In this document: in pieces, positions 1 to 6,925 of the stretch | Numbering within the stretch: position 1 is the stretch's first letter | Layout of the letters: the number at the start of each line of letters is the position of its first letter | DNA from: CADCTB01 sp036269435 | Lineage (GTDB): Bacteria > Actinomycetota > Acidimicrobiia > Acidimicrobiales > AC-14 | Length of the DNA stretch: 20,401 bases | Assembly (NCBI GenBank): GCA_036269435.1 | Contig: DATASA010000145.1 | Coordinates: 1-20,401, forward strand | Direction: 5' to 3' | Position numbers and translations under genes: made by a program | The notes under the pieces: generated by a model | The model's database searches: none | Told to the model about the DNA's origin: nothing | Seen by the model: the letters and a program-made list of their open reading frames with translations, nothing else

Positions 1-267
1 GGCGCTACGGACCTCGATGGCCTTGCCCTTGAAGTCGATGTGCTCGTGGTAGGTCCCCGGCGCCACGACGACGGTGTCGCCCGCGACGGCCGCGTCGATG
101 CCGGCCTGGATCGTCGGCTGGTCGGCTGGGACGTTGACGACCGCAGCGGCCCCTGCCGGGGCGGCACCCAGCACCGCGAGGCCGGCCCCGCCCAGCGCGC
201 ACGTCGCCAGCAGGCTCGAAAGCCGACCCCTCCGCCCGGCCCTGGCCTGGCGTCCGTTCCACCGCAT
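1..267 (-). CDS. Secreted NosD-like / right-handed parallel beta-helix protein, 5' part only
   Basis: This is the N-terminal 89 codons of a gene that runs off the window at base 1. It starts at the ATG at 265-267. The N-terminus has Arg-rich residues (MRWNGRQARAGRRGR), a hydrophobic stretch (LSSLLATCALGGAGLAVLG) and AAPAGAAA, so a Sec signal peptide cleaved near residue 40 is likely. The mature part opens with VPADQPTIQAGIDAA, then GDTVVVAPGTYHEHIDFKGK. This pattern (VP.D..TIQ.AID.A..GDTV.V.PGTY.E.I.F.GK) is typical of NosD/pectate-lyase-like parallel beta-helix proteins and pectinesterase-like repeats. The exact substrate cannot be told from the first strand turns. It follows the BNR propeller gene at 418-2115 on the same strand, so both may serve the cell surface. 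The ribosome binding site is only a weak G-run (GGGGAACGCC before ATG). Confidence 0.72.
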   Translation of the reverse strand, partial: MRWNGRQARAGRRGRLSSLLATCALGGAGLAVLGAAPAGAAAVVNVPADQPTIQAGIDAAVAGDTVVVAPGTYHEHIDFKGKAIEVRSA

Positions 268-404
268 GGCGTTCCCCGTCCCGCCGCCCGCGCACGGAGA
301 CGGCCCGGAAAGGTATCGGCGCACGCGCGGCGCTCCTTGAGCCCGCGGTCGACTCCAGGGCCGGGCGCCCCCCACTACGCCCGGCTCGGAAGCCCCTCCC
401 CACC

Positions 405-419
405 AGCGCCGCCGGCGCT
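405..419 (-). terminator. Small hairpin over the stop of the BNR gene
   Basis: The bases agcgcc (405-410) and ggcgct (414-419) are a perfect 6-bp inverted repeat with a 3-base loop. It overlaps the TAG stop of the gene at 418-2115. No T-run follows on the minus strand, so this is at best a weak or non-canonical terminator. Chance palindromes are common at this GC content. Confidence 0.2.
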
Positions 420-2115
420 AGACCCGGCTCTTGTCCTTCGCCTTGACCGAGCCCGCTTCGGCTGCGTCACTGCGCCGACCACGGGTGGCGAGCGCGGCGA
501 CCAGCAAGGCCAGGCCGACGACCAGCAGGCCGCCGACCGCGGCCAACGCCACCTTGGCCGCCTTGGACGTGCCGCCGCCGATCTTCTGGTACTGGAGGCT
601 CGCGGTGTAGATGTCCTGGGCCTGGCCGACGGCGTCGCCGTTGCGGGTGTCGTCCCAGCCCAGCACGCTCAGGCTGTTGGTGGCTACCAGCCCCGGAGGT
701 GCGTTGACGTCGGCGTTGTTCCCGAACACGCCGATCTTGCGGTCGATCAACTGGTCCGTGACCCGAATGTTCTTGGACCAGGTCTTGCCGTTGTCGGTCG
801 ACGAGGTCATGTACACGTCGTTCGAGCGGGTTCCGGGGTCGTTGCGGGTGTCGAACCAGGCGATGTCGATGCGGCCGTTCGGGGCCACGGCGACGTTGGG
901 GAAGGTCTGGATGTAGAGCTGCTTCGGGTCGTCGTCGGTGACGTTCTTCCGGGGCGACCAGGTCTTCCCGCCGTCGGTCGAGTTGTAGTAGTACACGTCG
1001 CCGTAGTTGGCGATGCTCGGGTCCTCGGTCCCGGTGGCCACGACGTGCAGCGTGCCGTCAGCGCCGCCGCCGGGGCCCCAGGTGGCGGTCACGAAGGAAC
1101 CGGTCTTGTAGTCGAAGGGGGCGATCTGCGAGCTCGTCCACGTCTTGCCGTGGTCCGTCGACTTCGACATGATCAGACCGCCAGGCGGGGACGGGGTGAC
1201 GTTGGCGGACGCGGACGGCCAGATGGCGTACACGGTGCCCTTGTTGTCGACGGTCATGGACGGGCCGAAGCCGCCGAAGTTCACGGCCTGGTCGGGCTGC
1301 GCGGCCCGAGACCCGGCCGGCGCCGTGGTGGTCGTGACGCCGGGGGCGGCCGGGACGGTCGTGGTCGCGCTGAACGCCTTCTGGCGGAGCCCGGCGTCAC
1401 TGAACGCGGCCTGGGAGACGTCGATCGGCTCGCCGAACGTCTTGCCGCCGTCGGTCGAGACCATCACGATCGGCTGGTTGGGAGCCGCGTTCGGCGCCGC
1501 GAACCCGGGCGAGCGCCGGCTGGCGCCCACATAGACGATGTCCGCGCTGCCGCTCTTGGCGTCGACGGCGATGCCCGTCACCGGTCGGTCGGCCTCGAGG
1601 GCCTGGTCGGTCTTGCCCCGGTTGTTGCGGGCCACGACCGGCACCCAGGAGTTCCCGAGGTCGGTGGACTTGGAGACGATGACGCTCGGGTTGCTGCCGA
1701 GGCCGCCGTCCTGGGTGTCCCAGCCGGTGAGGGCCATGTAGAGGGCGCCGCTACGGCCGAAGGCGGGCTGCGCCTCGAACGTGCCCCGGGCGCTCGAGTT
1801 GCAGTTCGGGTACGACTGGGGCGACGGCGAGGCGGAGGCCAGGTCGGGCCGAGACCACGTCTGGCCGCCGTCGGTGGTGCGGATGACGCCGCACCGACGG
1901 GTCCGCAGCTCGACGTAGGAGCCGACGATCACCAGCGGGTTGGCCGGGTCGACCACGAAGTCGGGCGACGAATACGTCCGGCCCGGGTTCAGGTCGTCCT
2001 TGGTGACCTGAACCGGTGTGGTCAGCCTCGGTGCGGTCGCCGCGCCTGCACCGGTGGAGGCCAGGACGACAAGGCCCGCGGCGACGACAGCGAGACGGCG
2101 GGCGTTTCGGTACAT
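418..2115 (-). CDS. Membrane-anchored extracytoplasmic Asp-box (BNR/sialidase-like) beta-propeller protein
   Basis: A 565-residue protein with a signal peptide at residues 1-25 (RR, then a hydrophobic core, ending GAGA). It has six Asp-box motifs of the form [ST]-x-D-x-G-x-x-[WF], near residues 80-87, 150-157, 220-227, 319-326, 379-386 and 439-446, which suggests a six-bladed sialidase/BNR-type propeller. A Thr/Ala/Pro-rich insertion lies near 249-272. One transmembrane helix (about 519-544) is followed by a short basic tail, so the propeller should sit outside the cell, held by its C-terminus. The catalytic Arg triad and Asp/Tyr pair of true sialidases cannot be assigned from the motifs alone, so I call it a propeller of unknown ligand. 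The ATG start is supported by a G-rich site (AGGGGG, 9 bases upstream). hisG lies 99 bases upstream and a secreted beta-helix gene lies downstream. Confidence 0.82.
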   Translation of the reverse strand: MYRNARRLAVVAAGLVVLASTGAGAATAPRLTTPVQVTKDDLNPGRTYSSPDFVVDPANPLVIVGSYVELRTRRCGVIRTTDGGQTWSRPDLASASPSPQSYPNCNSSARGTFEAQPAFGRSGALYMALTGWDTQDGGLGSNPSVIVSKSTDLGNSWVPVVARNNRGKTDQALEADRPVTGIAVDAKSGSADIVYVGASRRSPGFAAPNAAPNQPIVMVSTDGGKTFGEPIDVSQAAFSDAGLRQKAFSATTTVPAAPGVTTTTAPAGSRAAQPDQAVNFGGFGPSMTVDNKGTVYAIWPSASANVTPSPPGGLIMSKSTDHGKTWTSSQIAPFDYKTGSFVTATWGPGGGADGTLHVVATGTEDPSIANYGDVYYYNSTDGGKTWSPRKNVTDDDPKQLYIQTFPNVAVAPNGRIDIAWFDTRNDPGTRSNDVYMTSSTDNGKTWSKNIRVTDQLIDRKIGVFGNNADVNAPPGLVATNSLSVLGWDDTRNGDAVGQAQDIYTASLQYQKIGGGTSKAAKVALAAVGGLLVVGLALLVAALATRGRRSDAAEAGSVKAKDKSRV

Positions 2116-2160
2116 CAGACGAATCCCCCTCGGAACACGGCAAAAGTGAAGCTCCGACGA

Positions 2161-2189
2161 ATTGTCCCCGAGTCAATGCTCCGGCTCAA
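2161..2189 (-). promoter_or_regulatory. Possible sigma-70-type promoter for the BNR gene
   Basis: On the minus strand TTGAGC (2184-2189) is followed after 17 bases by GACAAT (2161-2166). Each matches its consensus hexamer at four of six positions. It lies in the 99-base gap between hisG and the BNR gene and would leave a leader of about 40 bases. The gap is less GC-rich than its surroundings. No start-site data exist, so this is tentative. Confidence 0.28.
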
Positions 2190-2208
2190 TAGGTGCGTCG
2201 CACACCTA
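2190..2208 (-). terminator. Weak stem-loop after hisG
   Basis: The bases taggtg (2190-2195) and caccta (2203-2208) form a 6-bp inverted repeat with a 7-base loop, starting 7 bases after the hisG stop. On the minus strand it is followed by TTGAGCC, not a T-run. It could mark the end of the rib-hisG transcript before the secreted-protein genes. Confidence 0.3.
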
Positions 2209-2214
2209 GGCGCG

Positions 2215-3090
2215 CTAGTGGACGATCTTGCTTATCGGGATCTCGATGATGTCGGTGGCACCGGCGTCTGAAAGCGCCGGTATCAAGGTGTTGATCCGAT
2301 CCTTGGGGACCACGGCTTCCAGGGCGTACGCGTCGGCCCCGAACAGCTTCGACACGGTCGGCGACCGCAGCGCCGGAAGGAGGGCGATCACCGCGTCCAG
2401 CTCGGCGGCGCCGACGTTCAGCTTGACGAGCACCCGCCCCCGAGCTTCGAGGGTCCCGTTCAGCAGGGTCTGAATCTGGCCCATGGCGTGGCGCTTGTCG
2501 GGATCCTCGTACGCCGTCCGGTTGGCGATCAGCTCGGTGTGACTGACGAGGATCGTCTCGATGATGCGCAGCCCGGCCGCCCGCAGGGCCCGGCCGGTCT
2601 CGGTCAGCTCGACCACGACGTCCACGATCTCGGGGACTTTCGCCTCGGTGGCCCCGTAGGACAGCCGGATGTCGGCCTCCAGCCCGGCGTTCTGGAAGAA
2701 CCGCCTGGTCAGCTCGGGGTATTCGGTGGCCACCCGCACGCCGGGCTTGAGGTCACCTACGGCGTGCGCCGGGTCACCGTCGGCGACGGCGAGCACGATG
2801 CTCACCGGGCGGGCGGTGGCCTTGGAGTAGTGCAGCTCCCCGAGCGACACGACGTCGCTGGCCGTTTCCTCGATCCAGTCCCGGCCGGTGATCCCGAGGT
2901 CGAACAGGCCCTCGGCGACATAGCGGCCGATCTCCTGGGGACGCAGGATGCGGACGGAGTCGATCCGGGGATCGTCGACCGTGGCCTTGTAGTCGACGTC
3001 GGACGCCCGCCGCACGGCAAGGTCGGCATCGTCGAACAGGGCCAGGGTCGCCTTCTCCAGGGACCCCTTGGGCAGGACGAGGTTCAGCAC
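2215..3090 (-). CDS. hisG: ATP phosphoribosyltransferase, long form
   Basis: This enzyme catalyses the first step of histidine synthesis, joining ATP and PRPP to give phosphoribosyl-ATP in the cytoplasm. The 291-residue protein starts NLVLPKGSLEKAT, carries GLFDLGITGRDWIEE near residues 64-78, and ends with a C-terminal region (about 215-291) matching the ACT-like regulatory domain of the long, histidine-inhibited form, so HisZ is not needed. I chose the GTG at 3088-3090, 10 bases after the ribH stop with AGGG 8 bases upstream. The much longer open frame reaching 3342 is antisense-free shadow within ribH. It is likely the last gene of the riboflavin transcript. In Streptomyces the rib genes are followed by hisE and then hisG. 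Here hisE is absent between ribH and hisG. Confidence 0.95.
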   Translation of the reverse strand: MLNLVLPKGSLEKATLALFDDADLAVRRASDVDYKATVDDPRIDSVRILRPQEIGRYVAEGLFDLGITGRDWIEETASDVVSLGELHYSKATARPVSIVLAVADGDPAHAVGDLKPGVRVATEYPELTRRFFQNAGLEADIRLSYGATEAKVPEIVDVVVELTETGRALRAAGLRIIETILVSHTELIANRTAYEDPDKRHAMGQIQTLLNGTLEARGRVLVKLNVGAAELDAVIALLPALRSPTVSKLFGADAYALEAVVPKDRINTLIPALSDAGATDIIEIPISKIVH

Positions 3091-3100
3091 GCGGCGGGCC

Positions 3101-3577
3101 CTACCGCGAAGACTTGGGGAGCTGGGCCAGCAGGTCGACCATCTCGATGGCGGTCGCCGCGGCTTCGAAGCCCTTGTTGCCCGATTTTCCGCCGGCCCGC
3201 TCGAGCGCCTGCTCCAGGGAGTCGGTGGTGAGGACGCAGAACACGACCGGAATCCCGGTGTCGAGCTGGACCCGTGCCACTCCGGCGGCGCACTGCCCGC
3301 CGACGTGGACGTGGTGGTCGGTGGCGCCGCGGATGACCGCACCGATGCAGATCACCGCGTCGTGGTCACCGGACGACGCCAGGCGCTGGGCCGCCAGCGG
3401 CAGCTCGAGCGCACCGGGCACCGACGCCCGGGTGACCGAGGCGGGGTCGACGCCGTGGCGGTCCAGGCCGTCGAGGCACCCGGCCAGCAACCGGTCGGTG
3501 ACCAGGTCGTTGAACCGGCTGGTGACGACCGCCACCCGCATCCCCTCGGCCCGGAGGCGACCGACGTAGATCGTCAT
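3101..3577 (-). CDS. ribH: 6,7-dimethyl-8-ribityllumazine synthase (lumazine synthase)
   Basis: RibH condenses 5-amino-6-ribitylaminouracil with 3,4-dihydroxy-2-butanone 4-phosphate, the penultimate step of riboflavin synthesis. The protein is 158 residues, the usual size. It shows the family signatures VVTSRFNDLVTDRLL near residue 17, SVPGALELPLAAQ near 53, GAVIRGATDHHVHV near 79 (holding the catalytic-region His) and FCVLTTDSLEQALERAG near 112, where FGVLTT is more usual. The start is the ATG at 3575-3577, 28 bases after the ribBA stop, with only a weak upstream ribosome site. It lies between ribBA and hisG in the rib operon, and its product probably forms an icosahedral or pentameric shell around riboflavin synthase, as in relatives. 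Confidence 0.96.
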   Translation of the reverse strand: MTIYVGRLRAEGMRVAVVTSRFNDLVTDRLLAGCLDGLDRHGVDPASVTRASVPGALELPLAAQRLASSGDHDAVICIGAVIRGATDHHVHVGGQCAAGVARVQLDTGIPVVFCVLTTDSLEQALERAGGKSGNKGFEAAATAIEMVDLLAQLPKSSR

Positions 3578-3605
3578 CGGCCGGCCGCCGGAAATGCGAG
3601 TGCGG

Positions 3606-4820
3606 TCATTCCTCGAGTCCTTCCAGGAGGTGGCCCATGCGCTGCTGCTTGGTCCGGAGGTACCGGATGTTCTCCGGGTTGGGCCGCGACTCCAGCGGCA
3701 CCCGTTCGACGATATCCAGCCCGTAGCCGTCGAGCCCCTCGAATTTGGCCGGGTTGTTGGTGAGCAGGCGCATGGTCGTGATCCCGAGATCGACCAGGAT
3801 CTGGGCGCCGGTACCGTACTTGCGGGTGTCGACGGGCAGGCCGAGGTCCAGGTTGGCGTCGACGGTGTCGCGGCCCTGGTCCTGGAGCGTGTAGGCGCGC
3901 AGCTTGTGGGCCATGCCGATACCCCGGCCCTCGTGACCCCGCAGGTAGACGATCACGCCCATGCCCTCGGCCGCGATGCGCTGGTGGGCCATCTGGAGCT
4001 GGACCCCGCAGTCGCAGCGCAACGAACCGAGTGCGTCACCGGTCAGGCACTCCGAATGCACCCGGACCAGGACGTTCTTCTCGCCCGAGACCGCTCCCTT
4101 CACCATGGCCACGTGCTGCTCGCCGTCGAGAAGCGACTCGTACACGTAACAGGTGAACTCGCCCCACTCGGTGGGCATCCGGGCGTCGGCGACCCGGCGG
4201 ACCAGCTTCTCCCGCTGGCGCCGGAAGCGGATGAGGTCGGCGATGCTGATCAACGGGAGGCCGTGGACCTTGGCGAACCGCTCCAGCTCGGGGAGCCGGG
4301 CCATGGACTGCTTGTCCTCGCTGACCACCTCGCACAGCACGCCGGCCGGGTACGTCCCGGCCAGCCGGCACAGGTCGACGGTGGCTTCGGTGTGCCCGGC
4401 CCGGTTGAGGACGCCGCCCTCACGAGCCCGGAGCGGGAAGACGTGGCCCGGGCGGGCGAGGTCGGCCGGGCGGGTGGCGGGGTCGACCAGGGCGGCGATG
4501 GTCGCGGCCCGGTCGGCGGCCGAGATGCCGGTGGTGGTGCCGGTGCGGGCGTCGACCGACACGGTGAAGGCGGTGCGGTTGGTCTCGGTGTTGTCGATGA
4601 CCATGGGCGGCAGGTCCAGTTCGTCCAGACGCTCGCCGTCCATCGGCATGCAGACGACGCCCGACGTGTGGCTCAGGAAGAAGGCGATCTTCTCGGCGCT
4701 GGCGAACTGGGCGGCAACGACCAGGTCGCCCTCGTTCTCGCGGCTGGCGTCGTCGACCACCACCACCACCTCGCCCGCGGCGATGGCATCGACTGCCTCC
4801 TGGATCGGAGCGAACGGCAC
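3606..4820 (-). CDS. ribBA: Bifunctional 3,4-dihydroxy-2-butanone-4-phosphate synthase / GTP cyclohydrolase II
   Basis: This fusion supplies both early branches of riboflavin synthesis: DHBP from ribulose 5-phosphate and the pyrimidine from GTP. The N-terminal half (about 1-200) has DDASRENEGDLV, the Mg/substrate loop, TGISAADRA and RPGHVFPLRAREGGVLNRAGHTEA. The C-terminal half (about 205-404) has HSECLTGDALGSLRCDCG with the three zinc-binding cysteines, YLRGHEGRGIG and NNPAKFEGL. At 404 residues it is full length, and both active sites look intact. It starts at GTG 4818-4820, 4 bases after the ribE stop, so translation is probably coupled. An AGGAGG-like box further in precedes an out-of-frame ATG and does not mark the start. 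Confidence 0.96.
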   Translation of the reverse strand: MPFAPIQEAVDAIAAGEVVVVVDDASRENEGDLVVAAQFASAEKIAFFLSHTSGVVCMPMDGERLDELDLPPMVIDNTETNRTAFTVSVDARTGTTTGISAADRAATIAALVDPATRPADLARPGHVFPLRAREGGVLNRAGHTEATVDLCRLAGTYPAGVLCEVVSEDKQSMARLPELERFAKVHGLPLISIADLIRFRRQREKLVRRVADARMPTEWGEFTCYVYESLLDGEQHVAMVKGAVSGEKNVLVRVHSECLTGDALGSLRCDCGVQLQMAHQRIAAEGMGVIVYLRGHEGRGIGMAHKLRAYTLQDQGRDTVDANLDLGLPVDTRKYGTGAQILVDLGITTMRLLTNNPAKFEGLDGYGLDIVERVPLESRPNPENIRYLRTKQQRMGHLLEGLEE

Positions 4821-4824
4821 ACCT

Positions 4825-5394
4825 TCACTCTGCCAGCTTTCGCGGGTCCACCAACCGCTCGACGTACTTGGCCAGGATGTCGAACTCGACGTTCACCCGG
4901 TCCCCCGGGCCCAGCCGGCCGAGGGTCGTGACCTCGGCGGTATGGGGGACCACGGCGACGCTGAAGCCGTCCGCACGGACGGCCGCCACGGTGAGACTGA
5001 CCCCGTCCACCGCCACCGACCCCTTCTCGGCGACGTAGCGGGTGTCGGGCACGACGATCGTCAGCCACGGCGGCCCTTCGCTGACGTCGCCGGGTGCGTC
5101 GACGTGGCCCTGGACGATGTGGCCGCCCAACCGGTCGCCGACGCGCACCGGCCGCTCGAGGTTGACCGGGGCGCCCACGGCCAGCGCGCCGAGGTTGGTC
5201 CGGGCCAGGGTCTCGTCGACCACGTCGGCCGACCATGTGGACGGAGCGAGCTCGACCACGGTCAGGCAGCACCCGTTGACGGCGATCGAGTCGCCCAGGC
5301 GGGCGTCGGTCGTGACCACCTCGGCCGCGAAGGTGAACCGCGAGCCGTCGCGGGCCACGAGCGCGCCCAGCTCCTCGATCAGGCCGGTGAACAC
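4825..5394 (-). CDS. ribE: Riboflavin synthase, alpha subunit
   Basis: RibE dismutates two molecules of 6,7-dimethyl-8-ribityllumazine to riboflavin and the pyrimidine precursor. The 189-residue protein begins MFTGLIEELG, the family hallmark, and contains two lumazine-binding barrels. The first has GDSIAVNGCCLTVVE and the second has AEKGSVAVDGVSLTV, with GGHIVQGHVD between them. I chose the GTG at 5392-5394, which lies inside the 3' end of ribD (16-base overlap). The longer open frame extending to 6282 is a shadow of ribD. The gene sits in the order ribD-ribE-ribBA-ribH and is almost certainly co-translated with its neighbours. Some schemes call this gene ribC. Confidence 0.95.
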   Translation of the reverse strand: MFTGLIEELGALVARDGSRFTFAAEVVTTDARLGDSIAVNGCCLTVVELAPSTWSADVVDETLARTNLGALAVGAPVNLERPVRVGDRLGGHIVQGHVDAPGDVSEGPPWLTIVVPDTRYVAEKGSVAVDGVSLTVAAVRADGFSVAVVPHTAEVTTLGRLGPGDRVNVEFDILAKYVERLVDPRKLAE

Positions 5395-6365
5395 TCGAGC
5401 CGCAGATCGTCGCCCAGGCGCTCCACCGACACGACGCGACCCCGCCACACGTCGGCGATCGTCGGCGCGCCCGGTCCGCTGAACATCGGGAGACCGTCGT
5501 CGCCGCCGAACAGCGCGGGGGCCAGATACAGGACGTAGCGGTCCACCAGCCCGGCCCGGTGAAAAGCGCCGGCCACCATGGGGCCGCCCTCGACCATGGC
5601 CTGCAGCACGCCCCGCCGGCCGAGCTCGTCCAGCACGCCTTCCAGGTCGCCCGACAGCTCGAGCGCCGGATGGACCTTGGCCCCGGCCGGCGCCCGCCCG
5701 AGGACGACCCGCAGCGGGTCGCGGCCGGAGCCCCCGGGCGCGTCCCGGGCCGTCAGCGCCGGGTCGTCGGCGCGGACCGTGCCCGCGCCCACGATCACCG
5801 CGTCCGATTCGGCCCGCATGCGGTGGCCGTCGGCCCGGGCCGCGGCGCCGGTGATCCACCGGCTGGACCCGTCGGGCGCGGCGGTGCGGCCGTCCAGGCT
5901 GGCGGCCAGCTTGAGCACGACCCACGGCCGCCCCGTCCGCCGGTGCTTCAGATACGGAGCGAGCTGGGCCCGCACCTCGTCCTCGGCCACTCCTACGTCG
6001 ACCTGCACGCCCGAAGCCCGCAGGGCCCGCACCCCCGCACCGCGCACGTGGGGGTCGGGATCCTCGACGCCGACGACCACCCGGGCCACGCCGGCATCGA
6101 CGATGGCGTCGACGCACGGTGGCGTCCGACCCGTGTGGCTGCACGGCTCGAGCGTGGTGAACAGAGTCGACCCCCGGGCGGCGTCGCCGGCGGCGGCCAG
6201 GGCGACGACTTCGGCGTGCGGGCCGCCGGGCGGGTTCGTCGCCCCCCCGAAGCCGCCCGGCTCGATCACGCAGCCCACCCACGGGTTGGGCGACGTCGCC
6301 GCCCTCACGCCCGCGGCCAGCACGATCGCCCGGCGCATGGCGGCAAGGTCGGTCGCCTGCGTCAT
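5379..6365 (-). CDS. ribD: Bifunctional diaminohydroxyphosphoribosylaminopyrimidine deaminase / 5-amino-6-(5-phosphoribosylamino)uracil reductase
   Basis: RibD performs the deamination and NADPH-dependent side-chain reduction in riboflavin synthesis. The 328-residue protein has the deaminase domain first: SPNPWVGCVI near residue 25, HAEVVAL (zinc His50, catalytic Glu52) and TLEPCSHTGRTPPC (zinc Cys75 and Cys84). The reductase domain follows from about residue 146, with RPWVVLKLAASLDGRTA, SRWITG, VGAGTVRADDPALTAR and a C-terminal VEGGP. The start is the ATG at 6363-6365, which overlaps the stop of the upstream MogA-like gene as ATGA. The extra open frame reaching 6485 is shadow. Both domains look complete. 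Confidence 0.95.
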   Translation of the reverse strand: MTQATDLAAMRRAIVLAAGVRAATSPNPWVGCVIEPGGFGGATNPPGGPHAEVVALAAAGDAARGSTLFTTLEPCSHTGRTPPCVDAIVDAGVARVVVGVEDPDPHVRGAGVRALRASGVQVDVGVAEDEVRAQLAPYLKHRRTGRPWVVLKLAASLDGRTAAPDGSSRWITGAAARADGHRMRAESDAVIVGAGTVRADDPALTARDAPGGSGRDPLRVVLGRAPAGAKVHPALELSGDLEGVLDELGRRGVLQAMVEGGPMVAGAFHRAGLVDRYVLYLAPALFGGDDGLPMFSGPGAPTIADVWRGRVVSVERLGDDLRLECSPA

Positions 6366-6841
6366 GCCGGGTGGCCGGTCGGGCGCCCGGCGAGCAGGTC
6401 GAGGGCGTGGCCGAGCACGTCCAGCACCGCCTCGACCGACTCCGCCGCCCCGGCCGACGACCCCGGCGTGTTCAGCACCAGGCACTCCCCCACCGTTCCC
6501 GCCAAGCCGCGCGACAAGCGGCCCTTGGGCGGGTTGGCCAGCCGCATGGCCTCGGCGAGGCCGGGTGCCTCCCGTTCCAGCACTTGCCGGGTGCCCTCGG
6601 GGGTCAGGTCACGGGGGCCGAAGCCCGTTCCCCCCGTCGTCACCAGGAGGCCGCTGAACCCGCCCGCCATGGCGCCGATCGCAGCGGCGACGGACTCGGT
6701 CCCGTCCGCCACCACCCGGCGGTCGACGACCGCGTAGCCGTGGCCGGTCAGCAGCTCGACCAGCACCTGGCCCGACCGGTCCTCCCGGCTCCCGGCCACC
6801 ACGCCGTCCGACACGGTGAGCACCTTGGCGGCGTAGGACAC
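6362..6841 (-). CDS. MogA/MoaB-family molybdopterin-binding protein
   Basis: A 159-residue single-domain member of the MoaB/Mog family (MPT adenylyltransferase fold), whose members bind molybdopterin during molybdenum cofactor synthesis. The N-terminus AAKVLTVSDGVVAGSREDRSG and the central LLVTTGGTGFGPRDLTPE carry the family signatures, and the tail has LVLNTPGSSAGAAESV. It starts at GTG 6839-6841 without a clear ribosome box, directly after an 84-base gap behind fmt. Its stop overlaps the ribD start (ATGA), so it appears to lead the riboflavin transcript. In mycobacteria this interval holds fmu and rpe. No other Moco gene is in the window, so whether it acts as MogA or MoaB is not decided here. 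Confidence 0.9.
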   Translation of the reverse strand: MSYAAKVLTVSDGVVAGSREDRSGQVLVELLTGHGYAVVDRRVVADGTESVAAAIGAMAGGFSGLLVTTGGTGFGPRDLTPEGTRQVLEREAPGLAEAMRLANPPKGRLSRGLAGTVGECLVLNTPGSSAGAAESVEAVLDVLGHALDLLAGRPTGHPA

Positions 6842-6892
6842 CCCCCGATCGTAGGTGGCCGGTCCTACCGGCTCTCGAAACGCCGCCCCCGG

Positions 6893-6923
6893 GCTGCCGC
6901 CAAAGGGCCGGAGAAGCGGCAGC
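6893..6923 (-). terminator. Inverted repeat just after the fmt stop
   Basis: The bases gctgccgc (6893-6900) and gcggcagc (6916-6923) are a perfect 8-bp inverted repeat with a 15-base spacer. It starts 2 bases beyond the fmt stop on the minus strand. There is no T-run. It fits a GC-rich, non-canonical terminator or mRNA-stabilising stem that separates def-fmt from the MogA-like/rib genes. Confidence 0.42.
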
Positions 6924-6925
6924 GG

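Noticed and set aside
5..403. Minus-strand 132-codon open frame at the window start
   Set aside because: It is the wrong frame. The frame starting at 267 has a signal peptide and beta-helix signature and continues off the edge.
40..2271. Long plus-strand open frame of 743 codons opposite the BNR gene
   Set aside because: Composition is Arg/Gly/Val/Asp-rich shadow sequence with no family motif. The minus-strand gene has a signal peptide, Asp boxes and a membrane anchor.
4788..4800. AGGAGG plus ATG inside ribBA as an alternative start
   Set aside because: The ATG is out of frame with the enzyme, and the conserved N-terminus begins at the upstream GTG.
6842..6925. Possible FMN riboswitch upstream of the rib genes
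   Set aside because: The gap is only 84 bases. I see none of the conserved FMN-element core, only a simple inverted repeat.
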